Shown here in pieces: positions 10,141 to 20,700 of a stretch of 64,000 bases of DNA. The stretch comes from Capra hircus (lineage: Eukaryota; Chordata; Mammalia; Artiodactyla; Bovidae), in the NCBI RefSeq assembly GCF_001704415.2, contig NC_030820.1, forward strand, positions 43,134,036 through 43,198,035, written 5' to 3'. Position 1 is the stretch's first letter. The number at the start of each line of letters is the position of its first letter. Made by a program: the position numbers and the translations under genes. Below the pieces are notes generated by a model. It worked only from the letters and a program-made list of their open reading frames with translations, did not search any database and was not told where the DNA came from.

Positions 10141-10600
10141 CCATAAGAAGAAAGGCACTAAACTCTTTATCTTGGGATATCTGGTTTTCTTTAATTAACA
10201 ATAATCATTTTACATTCAGACTACCTGTCCTCTGTTGCAAAACTCCTATATAACCAGGCTCTTTCCTTGGATTTTCGGAGCATTTCTCTCAGGGTTACTT
10301 GAGATGCTGCCTCCCAGGTTTGAGGTTGTATAAATTTCCACTGAATAAAATATAACTTTCAACTTTTAAGCTGTGAATAATTTTTTTGACAAGTAATTTA
10401 AAAAATTGTTTGAAGAAAGACACAAATATTGGAAGGACAACCATGTTCATGACTTACCATTAAGATGACAATACTAACCAAAGTGATCAACACACTCAAT
10501 TGAATTTTCTATGTACCCCAAGGTCATTTTTTGCGGAAGTTGAAAAACTCACCCTAAAATTCATATGGGATCTCAAGACACCCTGAATATTGCTGACCAA

Positions 10601-11345
10601 AATTCTTGGCTTTCTCTGCCCATCAAAGCCAAATAAAAAATAAGGGGATAGAATTCGGAGGAAATAGAAAGGTGACCTACATTCTCAGCTGGCAGAGAGG
10701 GGAACACAGTAGACTCAAGCTGCAAGAACGGTGGCCCGCCCCCCATCCATGAGGAGTCTGGGCGCTTATATAAGCTGAGAGCTCACAGTCAGGAGTCAGT
10801 GAAGAGGAACTGAGGTGATAGGAGTCTCAGTAACCTGCTAATTGAGTCTGGCAGTTCGGTGGCTCTGCAGCCTCCTTTCTGATATATATCTATGAGGGGA
10901 AGGGTGTTGTAAGGGTAAACACCAGATACAGGATGAATCTACCATAGAGTCAAAAGAAAATAGGTGTGACGTGTAGCATCTGCAAAGTTAGGGGGCAGAA
11001 AAGCAAACTCAGTTACAGAAATGCAGAGTTATGAGCAGTTAAATTACAAAAAAAAAAAAGCGTTCTCACTGTTTTCTCTATATTCTTTGCTCTCAGGAAA
11101 GGGAAAGAAAAAACTCATTCTTTTTCTTTTCCCCTTTTCACTGCAACTAAGGGAAATAATAATAATAACAAAATACTCACTCTTTTTTTTCCCTTTTCAA
11201 TGCAACATGAGCAAACAAAGCAATCTTGAAAGAAATACATTTTGGAAAATAAAAAGTAAAGTAAAAAGAGAGAATAGATTTGGATTTGTCACAATTCCAG
11301 ATTTTATAACTGACTCCAAGTGTGGAATGGAGTATTTCCTGCCAT
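10601..11345. other. Unassigned insert with a TATA-type motif
   Basis: I cannot place this segment. It contains a CCCGCCCCCC stretch (10,735-10,745) followed by GCTTATATAAGC (about 10,765-10,776), resembling a GC-box plus TATA arrangement, and A-rich or T-rich runs toward 11,345. It may be the remainder of the LTR-type insertion. The open frame at 11,021-11,353 is low-complexity and not credible. Confidence 0.3.
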
Positions 11346-11840
11346 ATCAATAAACAAGGATGTCACAGCCATCAGCTATTCCAGCCCTCCAAATATGAAT
11401 TTCTGAGCCCAGAGAACACCCAGGAAAAACAACGCCTGCTATCCAATGGCCGTTGAGTTGCTGGCTTCCTTGCAAGCACTGAGGGGCTCAGTGAAATGTG
11501 AAAAGATGCAGGACCCTGGCCCCATATAGCTAAGATACATACAAAAGGGATGATTTCAGTGAGCCAAGACTCTTGCATCTTCCCATACATAGAAAATCAC
11601 TTAATTCCTTAATTTGAGATATCTGAACTTCCTTAATTAATAATAATCTTTTGATGTTTGGACTACCTGCCCCTTCTTGCAAACTTCTATACAACCTGAC
11701 TTCTCTCCCCACCCCCAGCCTTCATGGACCACTTCTCTCAGGGTTACTTGAGATACTGTATCCCAGGCTTGAAGTCCTAAAATTTACCAGTGAATAGAGC
11801 ATAACTCTCACCTTTTAGGTTATGCATATATTTTCAATAA
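11346..11840 (+). mobile_element. LTR-like element copy B
   Basis: About 490 bp matching copy A in block order, ending with 'ctctcagggttacttgagat' and a 'gaatagagcataactctcac' region. It is embedded in decayed L1 ORF2, which favours a separate solo-type insertion over one provirus with two LTRs. Confidence 0.5.
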
Positions 11841-12067
11841 ACAAATGCTACTCTTATCAAAACAGTGTAATGGTATAAAGACAGATATAAAGACCACCGA
11901 AATAGAACAGAATACAAAAGTCAACATAAATATAAGTAATGTTGTTTGACAAGGTTGCCGAGATCATTTATAGGAAAAGTGCAGTCTTTTTAACAAGCAA
12001 TGCTGAGAAAACCATATATCAGCGTGCAAAAGAAAGAAGTTAGACCTCTCTAGATCTCTCTACCTTA

Positions 12068-12112
12068 CACCACACACACACACACACACACATACAAACA
12101 CACACACAGAAA
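12068..12112. repeat. (CA)n microsatellite
   Basis: Near-perfect CA dinucleotide run with two interruptions. Confidence 0.95.
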
Positions 12113-12129
12113 ATTCAAGCTGCATCAAA

Positions 12130-12930
12130 GACCTAAACACCAAGCATTCTGATGTATTCTCTCCCCACCATGTAGTAGTCACCTCTGTTTCTCTTCTGTT
12201 TCTCTTTGACTCCAGTTTTCTGCACAGCGTATCCCAAACCGAAGTAACTGTGTGGACAAAATGATGATAAGCTTCAGGTGACAGTGGCCCAGGTGCTTTG
12301 GTCACATTCCCCGGTTCCTGCTTCTGTTCCCTCCCCTTCACATCTCAGAACCACCACCTGTTAGTCTTCATCTTTGTATTCTTACACTTAATGGATCTCA
12401 GAGTTTTGAGTGAACCTGAAGACAGTCAGTCACAAAATAAGTGTGATCAGATCACAACAGGAATAAAGTGTTACATCAGTAAACATCATTATTATAGAAG
12501 GAGTTGATAATAATGTATAAGAAATGCTCAGATTCTCAAACAAGCATTCAAGGAACTCTTCTGAGGTAACGTGCATTTCTACATCTACTGGGTATTCATC
12601 CAACCCATCTTCAATGAGAACAAAGTCTTCATGTCTTAAAGTAAGATATCTATTGTTCTTGATCTGGTAACTAGAAAAGTCTTCTCACTACAGTGTTCAT
12701 GATTTCCACCCACAAATTCAGATGAGTAAGAAGAAAACAGAGTTCTTTGTTTTTCTTGGAATTGATTTTATTTGGGCCCTTTTGAAATTGATCTCTTTCA
12801 GAAAAGGTAGCTGAAGAATACTGGGTATTCTAGATAAAGAACCAAAATTAGGGGGTGCCCTGATCATCCGGGACTAGCTCTGAAGCCATGTTTGAGCTTC
12901 TGTATCCTTGTCCCTTGAAGTAAAATGCTG
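12130..12930 (+). other. Spacer block homologous (inverted) to 48.06-48.96 kb
   Basis: Ordered matches to the minus strand of 48,060-48,960 include 'gtgtgatcagatcacaa', 'gagttgataataatgtat', 'tatctattgttcttgatct' and 'ccacaaattcagatgag'. It does not look like BovB, L1 or Bov SINE sequence. Because it recurs beside another AKR1C copy, I infer it belongs to the ancestral duplicated unit. No convincing reading frame. Confidence 0.65.
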
Positions 12931-13948
12931 CTTCAAGAGTTAATGGTTGGAAAAAAAAAAGAGTTAATGATTGGGAAATGTGAAGATGTAGAAACAAAGA
13001 ATAGCTATAGGACTAGCAAACTGGTAACAATTTAGACTATAATTCTTCCACACTACAGAATCAGGGAACTCACAGTTTCCTGATAGATACAGATAAAGGC
13101 CTGACACACATTCCTAAATTGTTTTTACAGGAAGCAGATCTCTTCCAGATGAAAACTTCTGACCAGAAGAACATATACCCTAGACTTTTATTTGTCCTCA
13201 CTCAATCCCTAGAAGAGACTCGCCAGTATAGAGAGAAAAGCAAATATCTGCTCATCAAACAGCATACTGCCATGATTTTTAGAAAAATAAAATGATAGAG
13301 CCAGTGGTATTTGTCTCAAGAAAGTGGTCTCTTGCTTAATGAGGCATTTGTGGTGAGAGTGGGGTATTTCATGTTCTGTAAGAACGGAACTAGATTGCAC
13401 TTGAACTTGACAGAGGCTGGTGAGCAGGGAAGTGCTGGCCAATGGTCAGAGTGGCATTGCTTTGGAAGATGGGGGAGAAGCTGGGAGGTGCAAGGGACAA
13501 GTGATGGGAAAGGGAGGGAGGATGCAGAGAGGAGAAAAGACTGTTGTCCTGGGAGGAATCTGGGGGAAAAGAACCAAGATATTTATGAGGTTTCAATTAT
13601 GATGGTTGATGAAATTAGTAGCCTTGGAATTTTTAGTAAAATCCACTACCCTCACTAATGTGTCATGGAGTGGGTCCAGACTGAAGAATAAAAGCTATCT
13701 CAAATGTGGCCTCAGGATGAGTGAAGAAGTAAGCCGATGCTTTTTTGCTTCACTTATTACTCATATAACTCAGTACCATCATCAAATCCTTAGAGTCCAT
13801 TACAGAAATAGGCTCAAAGATGACTCAGCAATTTCCTCAGGTTCTGAAACTCCTGACTAGGTGCAAAGTGCAGGGGGGTTGTCAACGGAAAATTGATAAC
13901 TTTGATAGCTGTTTGAGTTCTGAAGCAGAGCATGAAAGAAAGCCCAAG
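12931..13948. other. Apparently single-copy non-coding DNA
   Basis: No repeat family or exon recognised. The frame of 115 codons at 13,311-13,658 lacks family resemblance and overlaps antisense frames, so I do not call it. Confidence 0.4.
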
Positions 13949-13957
13949 TCAAGAACA

Positions 13958-14664
13958 GTTCAGTTCAGTCACTCAGTTGTGTCCAACTCCTTGCAACCCC
14001 ATGAACCGCAGCATGCCAGGCCTCCCTGTCCATAACCATCTCCCGGAGTTCACTCAGACTCATGTCCATCGAGTCAGTGATGCCATCCAGCCATCTCATC
14101 CTCTGTCATCCCCTTCTCCTCCTGCCCCCGATCCCTCCCAGCATCAGAGTATTTTCCAGTGAGTCAACTCTTCCCATGACGTGGCCAGAAGTTTCAGCTT
14201 TAGCATCATTCCTTGCAAAGAAATCCCAGGGCTGATCTCTTCAGAATGGACTGGTTGGATCTCCTTGCAGTCCAAGGGACTCTCAAGAGTCTTCTCCAAC
14301 AACACAGTTCAAACGCATCAATTCTTTGGCACTCAGCCTTCTTCACAGTCCAACTCTCACATCCGTACACGAATACTGGAAAAACCATAGCCTTGACTAG
14401 ACGGACCTTAGTCGGCAAAGTAATCTCTGCTTTTGAATATGCTATCTAGGTTGGTCATAACTTTTCTTCCAAGGAGTAAGCATCTTTTAATTTCATGGCT
14501 GCAATCACCATCTGCAGTGATTTTGGAGCCCCCAAAAATAGTCTGACACTGTTTCCACTGTTTCCCCATCTATTTCCATGAAGTGATGGGACCGGATGCC
14601 ATGATCTTTGTTTTCTGAATGTTGAGCTTTAAGCCAACTTTTTCACTCTCCTCTTTCACTTTCA
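13958..14664 (-). mobile_element. BovB LINE 3' fragment
   Basis: Antisense BovB from the 'gttcagttcagtcac' tail to the RT-thumb region ('ttgagctttaagccaac'). Flanking tcaagaaca at 13,949-13,957 and 14,665-14,673 may be the target-site duplication, although BovB itself also carries 'catcaaga' at that end. Confidence 0.85.
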
Positions 14665-14673
14665 TCAAGAACA

Positions 14674-15090
14674 CTTATCTCGAAATTGGCCGAGTCCCCA
14701 CAGAAATGCATTACCTCCATAACAGGAATGCATTACCTCCAGAGGCAGCTGACTTGCTGTCCCTTAAATGTGACAGGGGACTCTTCCTGGACTTAGATTT
14801 TCTGTTCTGTGTCCCACTTGTCCACAGAGCTCACTGTTTGCCTTCATGTTTGCTCAGTGAAATCTTTTCTAATCATCTTATAATAGTGCCCAATCCCCCA
14901 ACTCCCAGCATGGCCTGTTCTCCTCCCTGCTTTCTTTTTCTTCCTTTCACAGTTAAGGGTTATGAAGAATCTAAGATTTTAACCTGACCTGTAAGCCTAA
15001 AAATCACCTTGCCTTGGTTTCATGGATGTTTATAGAAGGTGGACTCTTTATCACCCACAACAAATGCTGTAGCCAAAATAAGAGTGTCAT
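14674..15090. other. Unassigned non-coding DNA
   Basis: Contains a short local duplication of 'ggaatgcattacctcc'-like text (14,705-14,740) and pyrimidine-rich stretches. No gene or known repeat recognised. Confidence 0.35.
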
Positions 15091-15154
15091 TTTCCAGCTC
15101 TGTTGAGGCATAATTGACATATAACATTGTATAGGCTTAGTGCTTACAACCCCT

Positions 15155-15633
15155 AACAAAGGTCCATCTAGTCAAAGCAACAAAGGTCTGTCTAGTCAAA
15201 GCTATGGTTTTTCCAGTAGTCATGTATGGATGTAAGAGTTGGACCATAAAGGCGGCTGAGTGCCAAAGAACTGATGCTTTTGAACTCCGGTGTTAGAGAA
15301 GACTCTTGAGAGCCCCTTGGACTGCCAGAAGACCAAACTAGTCAATCCTAAAGGAAATCAGTCCTGAATATTCATTGGAAGGACTGATGCTGAGGTGAAA
15401 TTCCAGTACTTTGGCTACCTGATGTGAAGAACTGACTCCTTGGAAAAGACCCTGATGCTGGGAAAGATTGAAAGCAGAAGGAGAAGGGGATGACAGAGGA
15501 TGAGATGGTTGGATGGCATCACCGACTTGATGGATATGAGTTTGAGCAGGCTCTGGGAGTTGGTGATGGACAGGGAAGCCTGGCGTGCTGCAGTCCACGG
15601 GGTTGCAAAGAATTAACACGACTGAACTGAACT
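15155..15633 (+). mobile_element. BovB LINE 3' fragment with internal 24-bp tandem duplication
   Basis: BovB C-terminal and 3' region in sense ('tatggatgtaagagttgga'), inserted into an old L1 3'UTR-like sequence ('aggcataattgacatataac' on the left). Its first 24 bases are repeated head to tail (15,155-15,178 and 15,179-15,202, two mismatches). Confidence 0.85.
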
Positions 15634-16200
15634 GAGGTTTTATAATGTGATAATTAGGTGTGCATATATATGGTGTGTTGTGCTAGTTCCTGGGTCCCCA
15701 TTTCTAAAGTTGAAGTGAAGGTCCCAGGTGATACCTGAATACTCAGTGAGTTGAGTGACAGGAGAAAAACCTTGAGTCTAGGGATCCTGGATCAATGACT
15801 GTAGGCACTCAGCATCCCTCCCTTTCTCAGGAGGGAGTTGTTTTCTTTACATTACATGGCAGCAAACACTCCCTACATGTTTCTGCAGGGCAAGGTTATT
15901 TGTTGTACAGATGAAAAGTTGTATGGGATGATGGATAGTTAGTGCCTCTTCCTGATGAATGTACAGAAAGCTGAGAGAATGTGTAGAATTATCTCAACAG
16001 GCACTTACTAATTTCTAACAGCTAAATACTCCTGATTTCATTCATAGTCTCACCCTCCACTAGACTATCAACTCAATAATTTATTTTAGTTTGTTGTCCA
16101 TTTTATTGATAAAACAGTCTTACTAAAAATATTCAATAAAATTGTGCTGAATACATCAATGAATGAATGGCTAAACATATAATAACTAATCAAAGTGTTT
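15634..16200. other. Intergenic DNA with an L2-like 3' end
   Basis: Mostly unassigned. At about 16,055-16,165, 'ctccactagactatcaactc' through 'ttcaataaaattgtgctgaa' and 'aatgaatgaatgg' resembles an ancient L2-type 3' end. Confidence 0.4.
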
Positions 16201-16900
16201 AGCATAAAGAAGAATGTATATATATATATATGAATCATTTTGCTGTACAGAAGAAATTAATGCAACATTGCAAACCTCAATAAAAATGTTTTATTGTATA
16301 CCTCAATAAAAATGTTTTAAATAGACAACTAACAGTTTTTAAAAATTAAATAAATTGAAAAGATGCACTGCTTTATAACATGTGTGCATAATCAGTCACT
16401 AAATCCTGTTCAACTTTTTTCCACCCCACGGACTGTAGCCCATCATAATCTTCTGTCCTTGGGATTTCCCAGGTGAAAATACTGGACTGAATTGCCATTT
16501 CCTTCTTCAGGGACTCTTCCCTATCCAGAGATCAAACCTGTGTCTCCTTCATTGACAGGCAGATTCTTTACCACTGAGCCACCTGAGAAGCATTATAAGA
16601 AGCTAAATATAATACTGTAATTTTTAGTTTATATTCTATTAAAGTATAGTTTAATTACAATGTTGTTTCAATTGCTAATGTACACAAAAGTGACTCAGTT
16701 ATACACATATATACATTCTTTTTCATATTCTTTCCAATTATGGTTTACCATAGATAAATATTGTTCCCTGTGCTATACAGTAGGACTTTATTGTTAATCC
16801 ATTCCTTATATAATAGCTTGTACCTGCTAACCCTAGCCTCCCAATCCAACCCTCTCCCAACCCCTTGACCCTTGGCAACTATCAAATAACACTTGAAAGC
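16201..16900. mobile_element. L1 3' ends (+ and -) around a degenerate SINE (-)
   Basis: 16,208-16,320 is a plus-strand L1 tail after a TA microsatellite. 16,385-16,600 is a diverged antisense Bov-tA SINE ('accactgagccacctgagaag'). 16,605-16,890 is an antisense L1 3' end ('gtgctatacagtagga'). Confidence 0.65.
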
Positions 16901-17500
16901 TTCCAAAAAAACTCATGCTAAGTAAAAAATAAGTATACAACCTGCATATTGAAAATGATTCAAATTATAAACAGACACACACTTTTGTATAGGGGAGTCA
17001 TGAAGGTATGAAATAAAATTTATATTTTATGGCAAAAATTTAAATATGAAAAATTCTTTTGTGTCCTTTGCACCCCTCTCTCCTTACTGTGGGTTGTGTG
17101 TCTTCATTATATATGTACCGGACCTCTTTCCTCAATGCAAGGACCTGCTCAACCGTAAAGAGCCACATTCTCCCAGCATCAGTAAGACAGCTCCTTAAAA
17201 GATAAATTTCTTCTTGATCTTATAAGGGGTCACATGACTCAACACGATGACACTTATATGTGTATTATGCACACTGTCAATAATATGTCTTTTCATGTAG
17301 AGCCCTCTGTCTCCAAAACTTACATCCCCAGTGCCTTGACTTCTAGAAGACAGAACAGCAATCAGAGTTTTCTGGGTTATAGTTCTCAAATTTGGCTTGA
17401 ATGAAATTTTCTATTTCTTTCTTAGATTGACTGATTCATTTTCAACAAAGGAAAATGCACCAAATTTATTAAATGGGTTAATCAGGTTTATCTTTTCCCC
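16901..17500. other. Intergenic DNA 3' of the minus-strand AKR1C gene
   Basis: AT-rich, with no recognised exon or repeat. It lies downstream of the inferred poly(A) site. Confidence 0.4.
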
Positions 17501-17506
17501 TTTATT
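17501..17506 (-). terminator. Candidate poly(A) signal AATAAA of the minus-strand AKR1C gene
   Basis: Minus-strand AATAAA about 200 bases after the stop codon, a spacing reasonable for a short AKR1C 3'UTR. It is followed by G-rich then AT-rich sequence. Transcript data are needed to confirm it. Confidence 0.55.
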
Positions 17507-17704
17507 TTTCAAATTATTTTGTTATCAGGAAAAACTAGTACTGATATTTGAAATCTTGATTATTTCATAAAAAGTTTTTAAAGAAAAACAAGCTTTCAAA
17601 AGTTCAGACACTTCTTTTAAACACCTCCACCAAGTATAGAAATGCTCTTCACAGCCCTAGAAGCAAGACGTTCAGGTAGAAGGCATGGTGGACAGCTCAC
17701 CCAG

Positions 17705-17747
17705 TCAGTATTCTTCAGAAAATGGATACTCAGGGTGACCCGTACCC
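17705..17747 (-). CDS. AKR1C: AKR1C minus-strand gene, exon 9 coding part (residues 310-323)
   Basis: Ends GTGHPEYPFSEEY and TGA. The C-terminal tail closes over the steroid pocket in this family. A ctctttcag acceptor precedes it. Confidence 0.93.
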
Positions 17748-20700
17748 CTGAAAGAGAAGGAGGAGGATTGATTTATTAAATCTGTCTTGTCACAGAGAGC
17801 ATTACTCTGTGGATGCAGTCAGAATGGGCTCAAACTCAAAATCTACAAAACATGTCCCTCTTTCTCCCCCAACAAGCACACACTAGGTGTCTGCTTCATG
17901 TGCACACGACACCTGCATGTCCAATCCCAACATTCACATGTAACAGTTACTCCACAGTGACTTATACAATATATAAATGCATACAGTTTATATGGAGTAC
18001 AAGACCTAGGACTGACTGTGGAGGTCATTTCAGACACAGGTGGAACTTTCGGCCCTAAGTGATGAGAATAATCACAGTTAAGGAATACCTTGCTCTTTTT
18101 CATATAAACATTCAATGAAAAAATGTTGAGCATACCCAAAATACACGATGCCTCCATTGAGGAATTACTATTAAGCTGAAGAAATGCCACATACACCTAA
18201 ATAACCATACCTATAAATTGTGATTACTATTTTCTTAGTCTATATGACAACACATTATTTATTCATTAGTATTACTGCTGTTATCTTTTCTTATGGCCTG
18301 ATTTTTCTTTCTAACTTGGTCCTTTTCAATTCAATTCATTAAAGAGTGCATTCAGAGCAATTCCACGTGCCAAGAGTTGTGCTGTTGACATAAACCCACA
18401 AGGATGAGTAAGTCTAGGCATTCACAGCATAATGAAGGAGAACACAGCACACACATAAGCTTTTGAGAACAGAAAAGTAACTTTCATTTATCATTATGTC
18501 TTTTCTCAGAATAATGGTATACTTATAAACACATGTATATGTACATATAAACATCTTCTTTACAAACAAGGAGAGTTTTGAGATCTTTCATTTGAAACTA
18601 AATATTCATTTTATCACTAATTTGAATTTGCTTCTTTCTAAACTGTTTTCCAATATCTCTCTGTTTGATTAGCCCTCTTTCTCATCAATCCTGACATCCT
18701 CCTGCAGTAATCAGGAAGCTGGAATCCTAGGTTTGTGACGAAGTCAAAATCAAGGAGATAGGAGCTCCCCAGGGGATGGACATCTGCTAGACAAAGGCAG
18801 CACTAGATTAAGTCTGGACTCAAGAAACTAGAGACTCAGATGATCTTACTAGGGTGTGTCCTGCTAAGGACACAGCAGTCACTCTCTCGAGCGTCAGCTA
18901 AGTTCATGATCTACTTGCAACTCATTTGGTGACATTACAAGGATGAGGAAATGTGTTGTAACAGGGGGGAAAGGGATTGATTTGGATGAATTGATTTGTC
19001 TTGGTACAAGAAATGCCCATTAGGGAGAAAAACCATCAGACACTAGGAGGAGGGGGTGTAAGCAGGCCCACTGTGACTACTCAGCAATAATGCCTGTTGG
19101 CCTTCATGGACCCCTCCTCCAAAACACATCAGCAATACATTTATAGTTGTGTTAGGATAAACTTGGGGACTCCCAGGTGGCTCACTCTTTAAGAATGCAC
19201 TTGCCAATATAGGAGATGCTGAAAATGTGGGTTTGATCCCCAATTTGGGAAGATCTTATCCCCTAGGTAAGAAAATGGCAACCCACTCCAGTATTGTTGC
19301 TGGGAAATTCCATGGACAGAGGAGCCTGGAGGGCTACAGTTCCTGGGCCTCCAGGAGTCAGACACAACTGACCATACTCATACATTAGGATAAACATGAA
19401 TGTAATCCAAGATGGATTCTTTATCACACAGTCCTTATTTATCATTTCCTCCTGATTCTAAAAGGATTTAAAGGTGAAATATTCGTGTAGGTCCCTGAAA
19501 GAACAGTGGACTACAGGCACTGTGCTTTCTGTGTCTACTAGGTCTCTCAGCCTTGAGAGGAGGTACATCAGGCACAGGGATTACAGGCACAACGTAGTGA
19601 ATTCACCACAATGTCAAATCTGGGGATCTTACTTACGGGTTCTCCTGGGCCTCAATTACATTTCTGTTAGTGATAAACGGAACCCTGGAGGAAACTTCTG
19701 GTCTGAGGTCTGCAGGAAGCCCCTGGTTTACTCCTATGCTGGAAATCAGGACATCCTCCCTAAAACTAAGTTTTAAGAAAGCTTATTCCTCTGCTGAGCT
19801 ATATGCTAGAGAAAACTGTGTGTGTAATATATACAAGTCACTTACTGTTGAAAATCATAGTATCTTATATTACGATTGAGGCCATCGATTGCTTTCATGT
19901 CTTCTGGAGTCAGTTCAAAGTCAAACACCTAGAAGGAAGGAAGAAACACATTAGCCTTTCCTCCAAGGAGCTGGCCTCCCCCTGGGGACTGAAGGACTTC
20001 AAGTTGGATGGAGACAAGAAGAGGTGACAGGGAAGCCGTGCCTGTCCTCAGCTTCCAGGTGAACAAGCCTGGGACCCTCTGCTGAGTTCTCACCTCTCCT
20101 TCCCACACCTTCTCCTTCTCTGTCCACCTTAAACAGATTATAGCGCATCAGTCCCTTATCTTTCTAAGTGAATTATTTGAGACAGAAAATTGAAAAAAAT
20201 AATCTTCTTTCAAAAACAAAGGGGCAGTTGGACAATTCAGACAAAATACCTGCATTTCACCATGCATTAAGCTGTTTTTCTTCTTCCCAACACCCCCTAA
20301 ATATGATATACCTTTGAACTTAATAAGAATTGCAAGGAGGACCCCTCCCTCCAAAAACCTACCCAACAATCCCATATCAAACTTATTCATTATCTACGAG
20401 TAAATCTAACCCAAAAGGATTACGTAAACCCTTTAAGGAAAAAAGTTATGAAATGTGCTTAAAATATTAAAGCACACCTAAATAATTAGAAATTCATCTC
20501 ATAATCATAGCATGGAAATCTCAATTTGTAAAGAAATCAGTTTTCTCCAAAGCATTCTAGTGTTTCAATGCAACATGAACCTAAGACTTAAACATGTATT
20601 CTTTTGTGGGAGTTGGGAAAGTGACACTAAATTTACATCAAGGAACAGCTAGTGAAAAGTAGCAAAGATCTCTTTAAGGAAGGAGAATGTATCATTCCGA

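Larger units (their letters stand above)
9290..10385 (+). mobile_element. LTR-like element copy A, with nested BovB and SINE
   Basis: Shares ordered blocks with 11,346-11,840: an opening near 'acaaaggatgtc', then 'gatgatttc-gtgag', 'actcttg-atct-cccata', 'gactacctg', 'tctcagggttacttgaga', and a final AATAAA-bearing stretch. That layout fits a solo LTR. It has been split by BovB (9418-9777) and a SINE (9935-10140). No viral coding sequence is visible. Confidence 0.5.
10405..12068 (+). mobile_element. Degenerate L1 ORF2, split by about 1.2 kb of other sequence
   Basis: 10,405-10,600 reads as decayed L1 ORF2 ('aaaattcatatgggatctc'). The next part of the same ORF2 resumes at about 11,845-12,060 ('aaaacagtgtaatggtataa'). 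The intervening DNA holds LTR-like copy B and an unassigned segment. No frame survives. Confidence 0.6.

Noticed and set aside
9290..11840. A single provirus with two LTRs
   Set aside because: L1 ORF2 text lies between and around the LTR-like copies, and no retroviral coding sequence is visible; two separate insertions fit better.
13311..13658. 115-codon frame in apparently single-copy DNA
   Set aside because: No family resemblance, overlapping antisense frames, no splice or promoter context.
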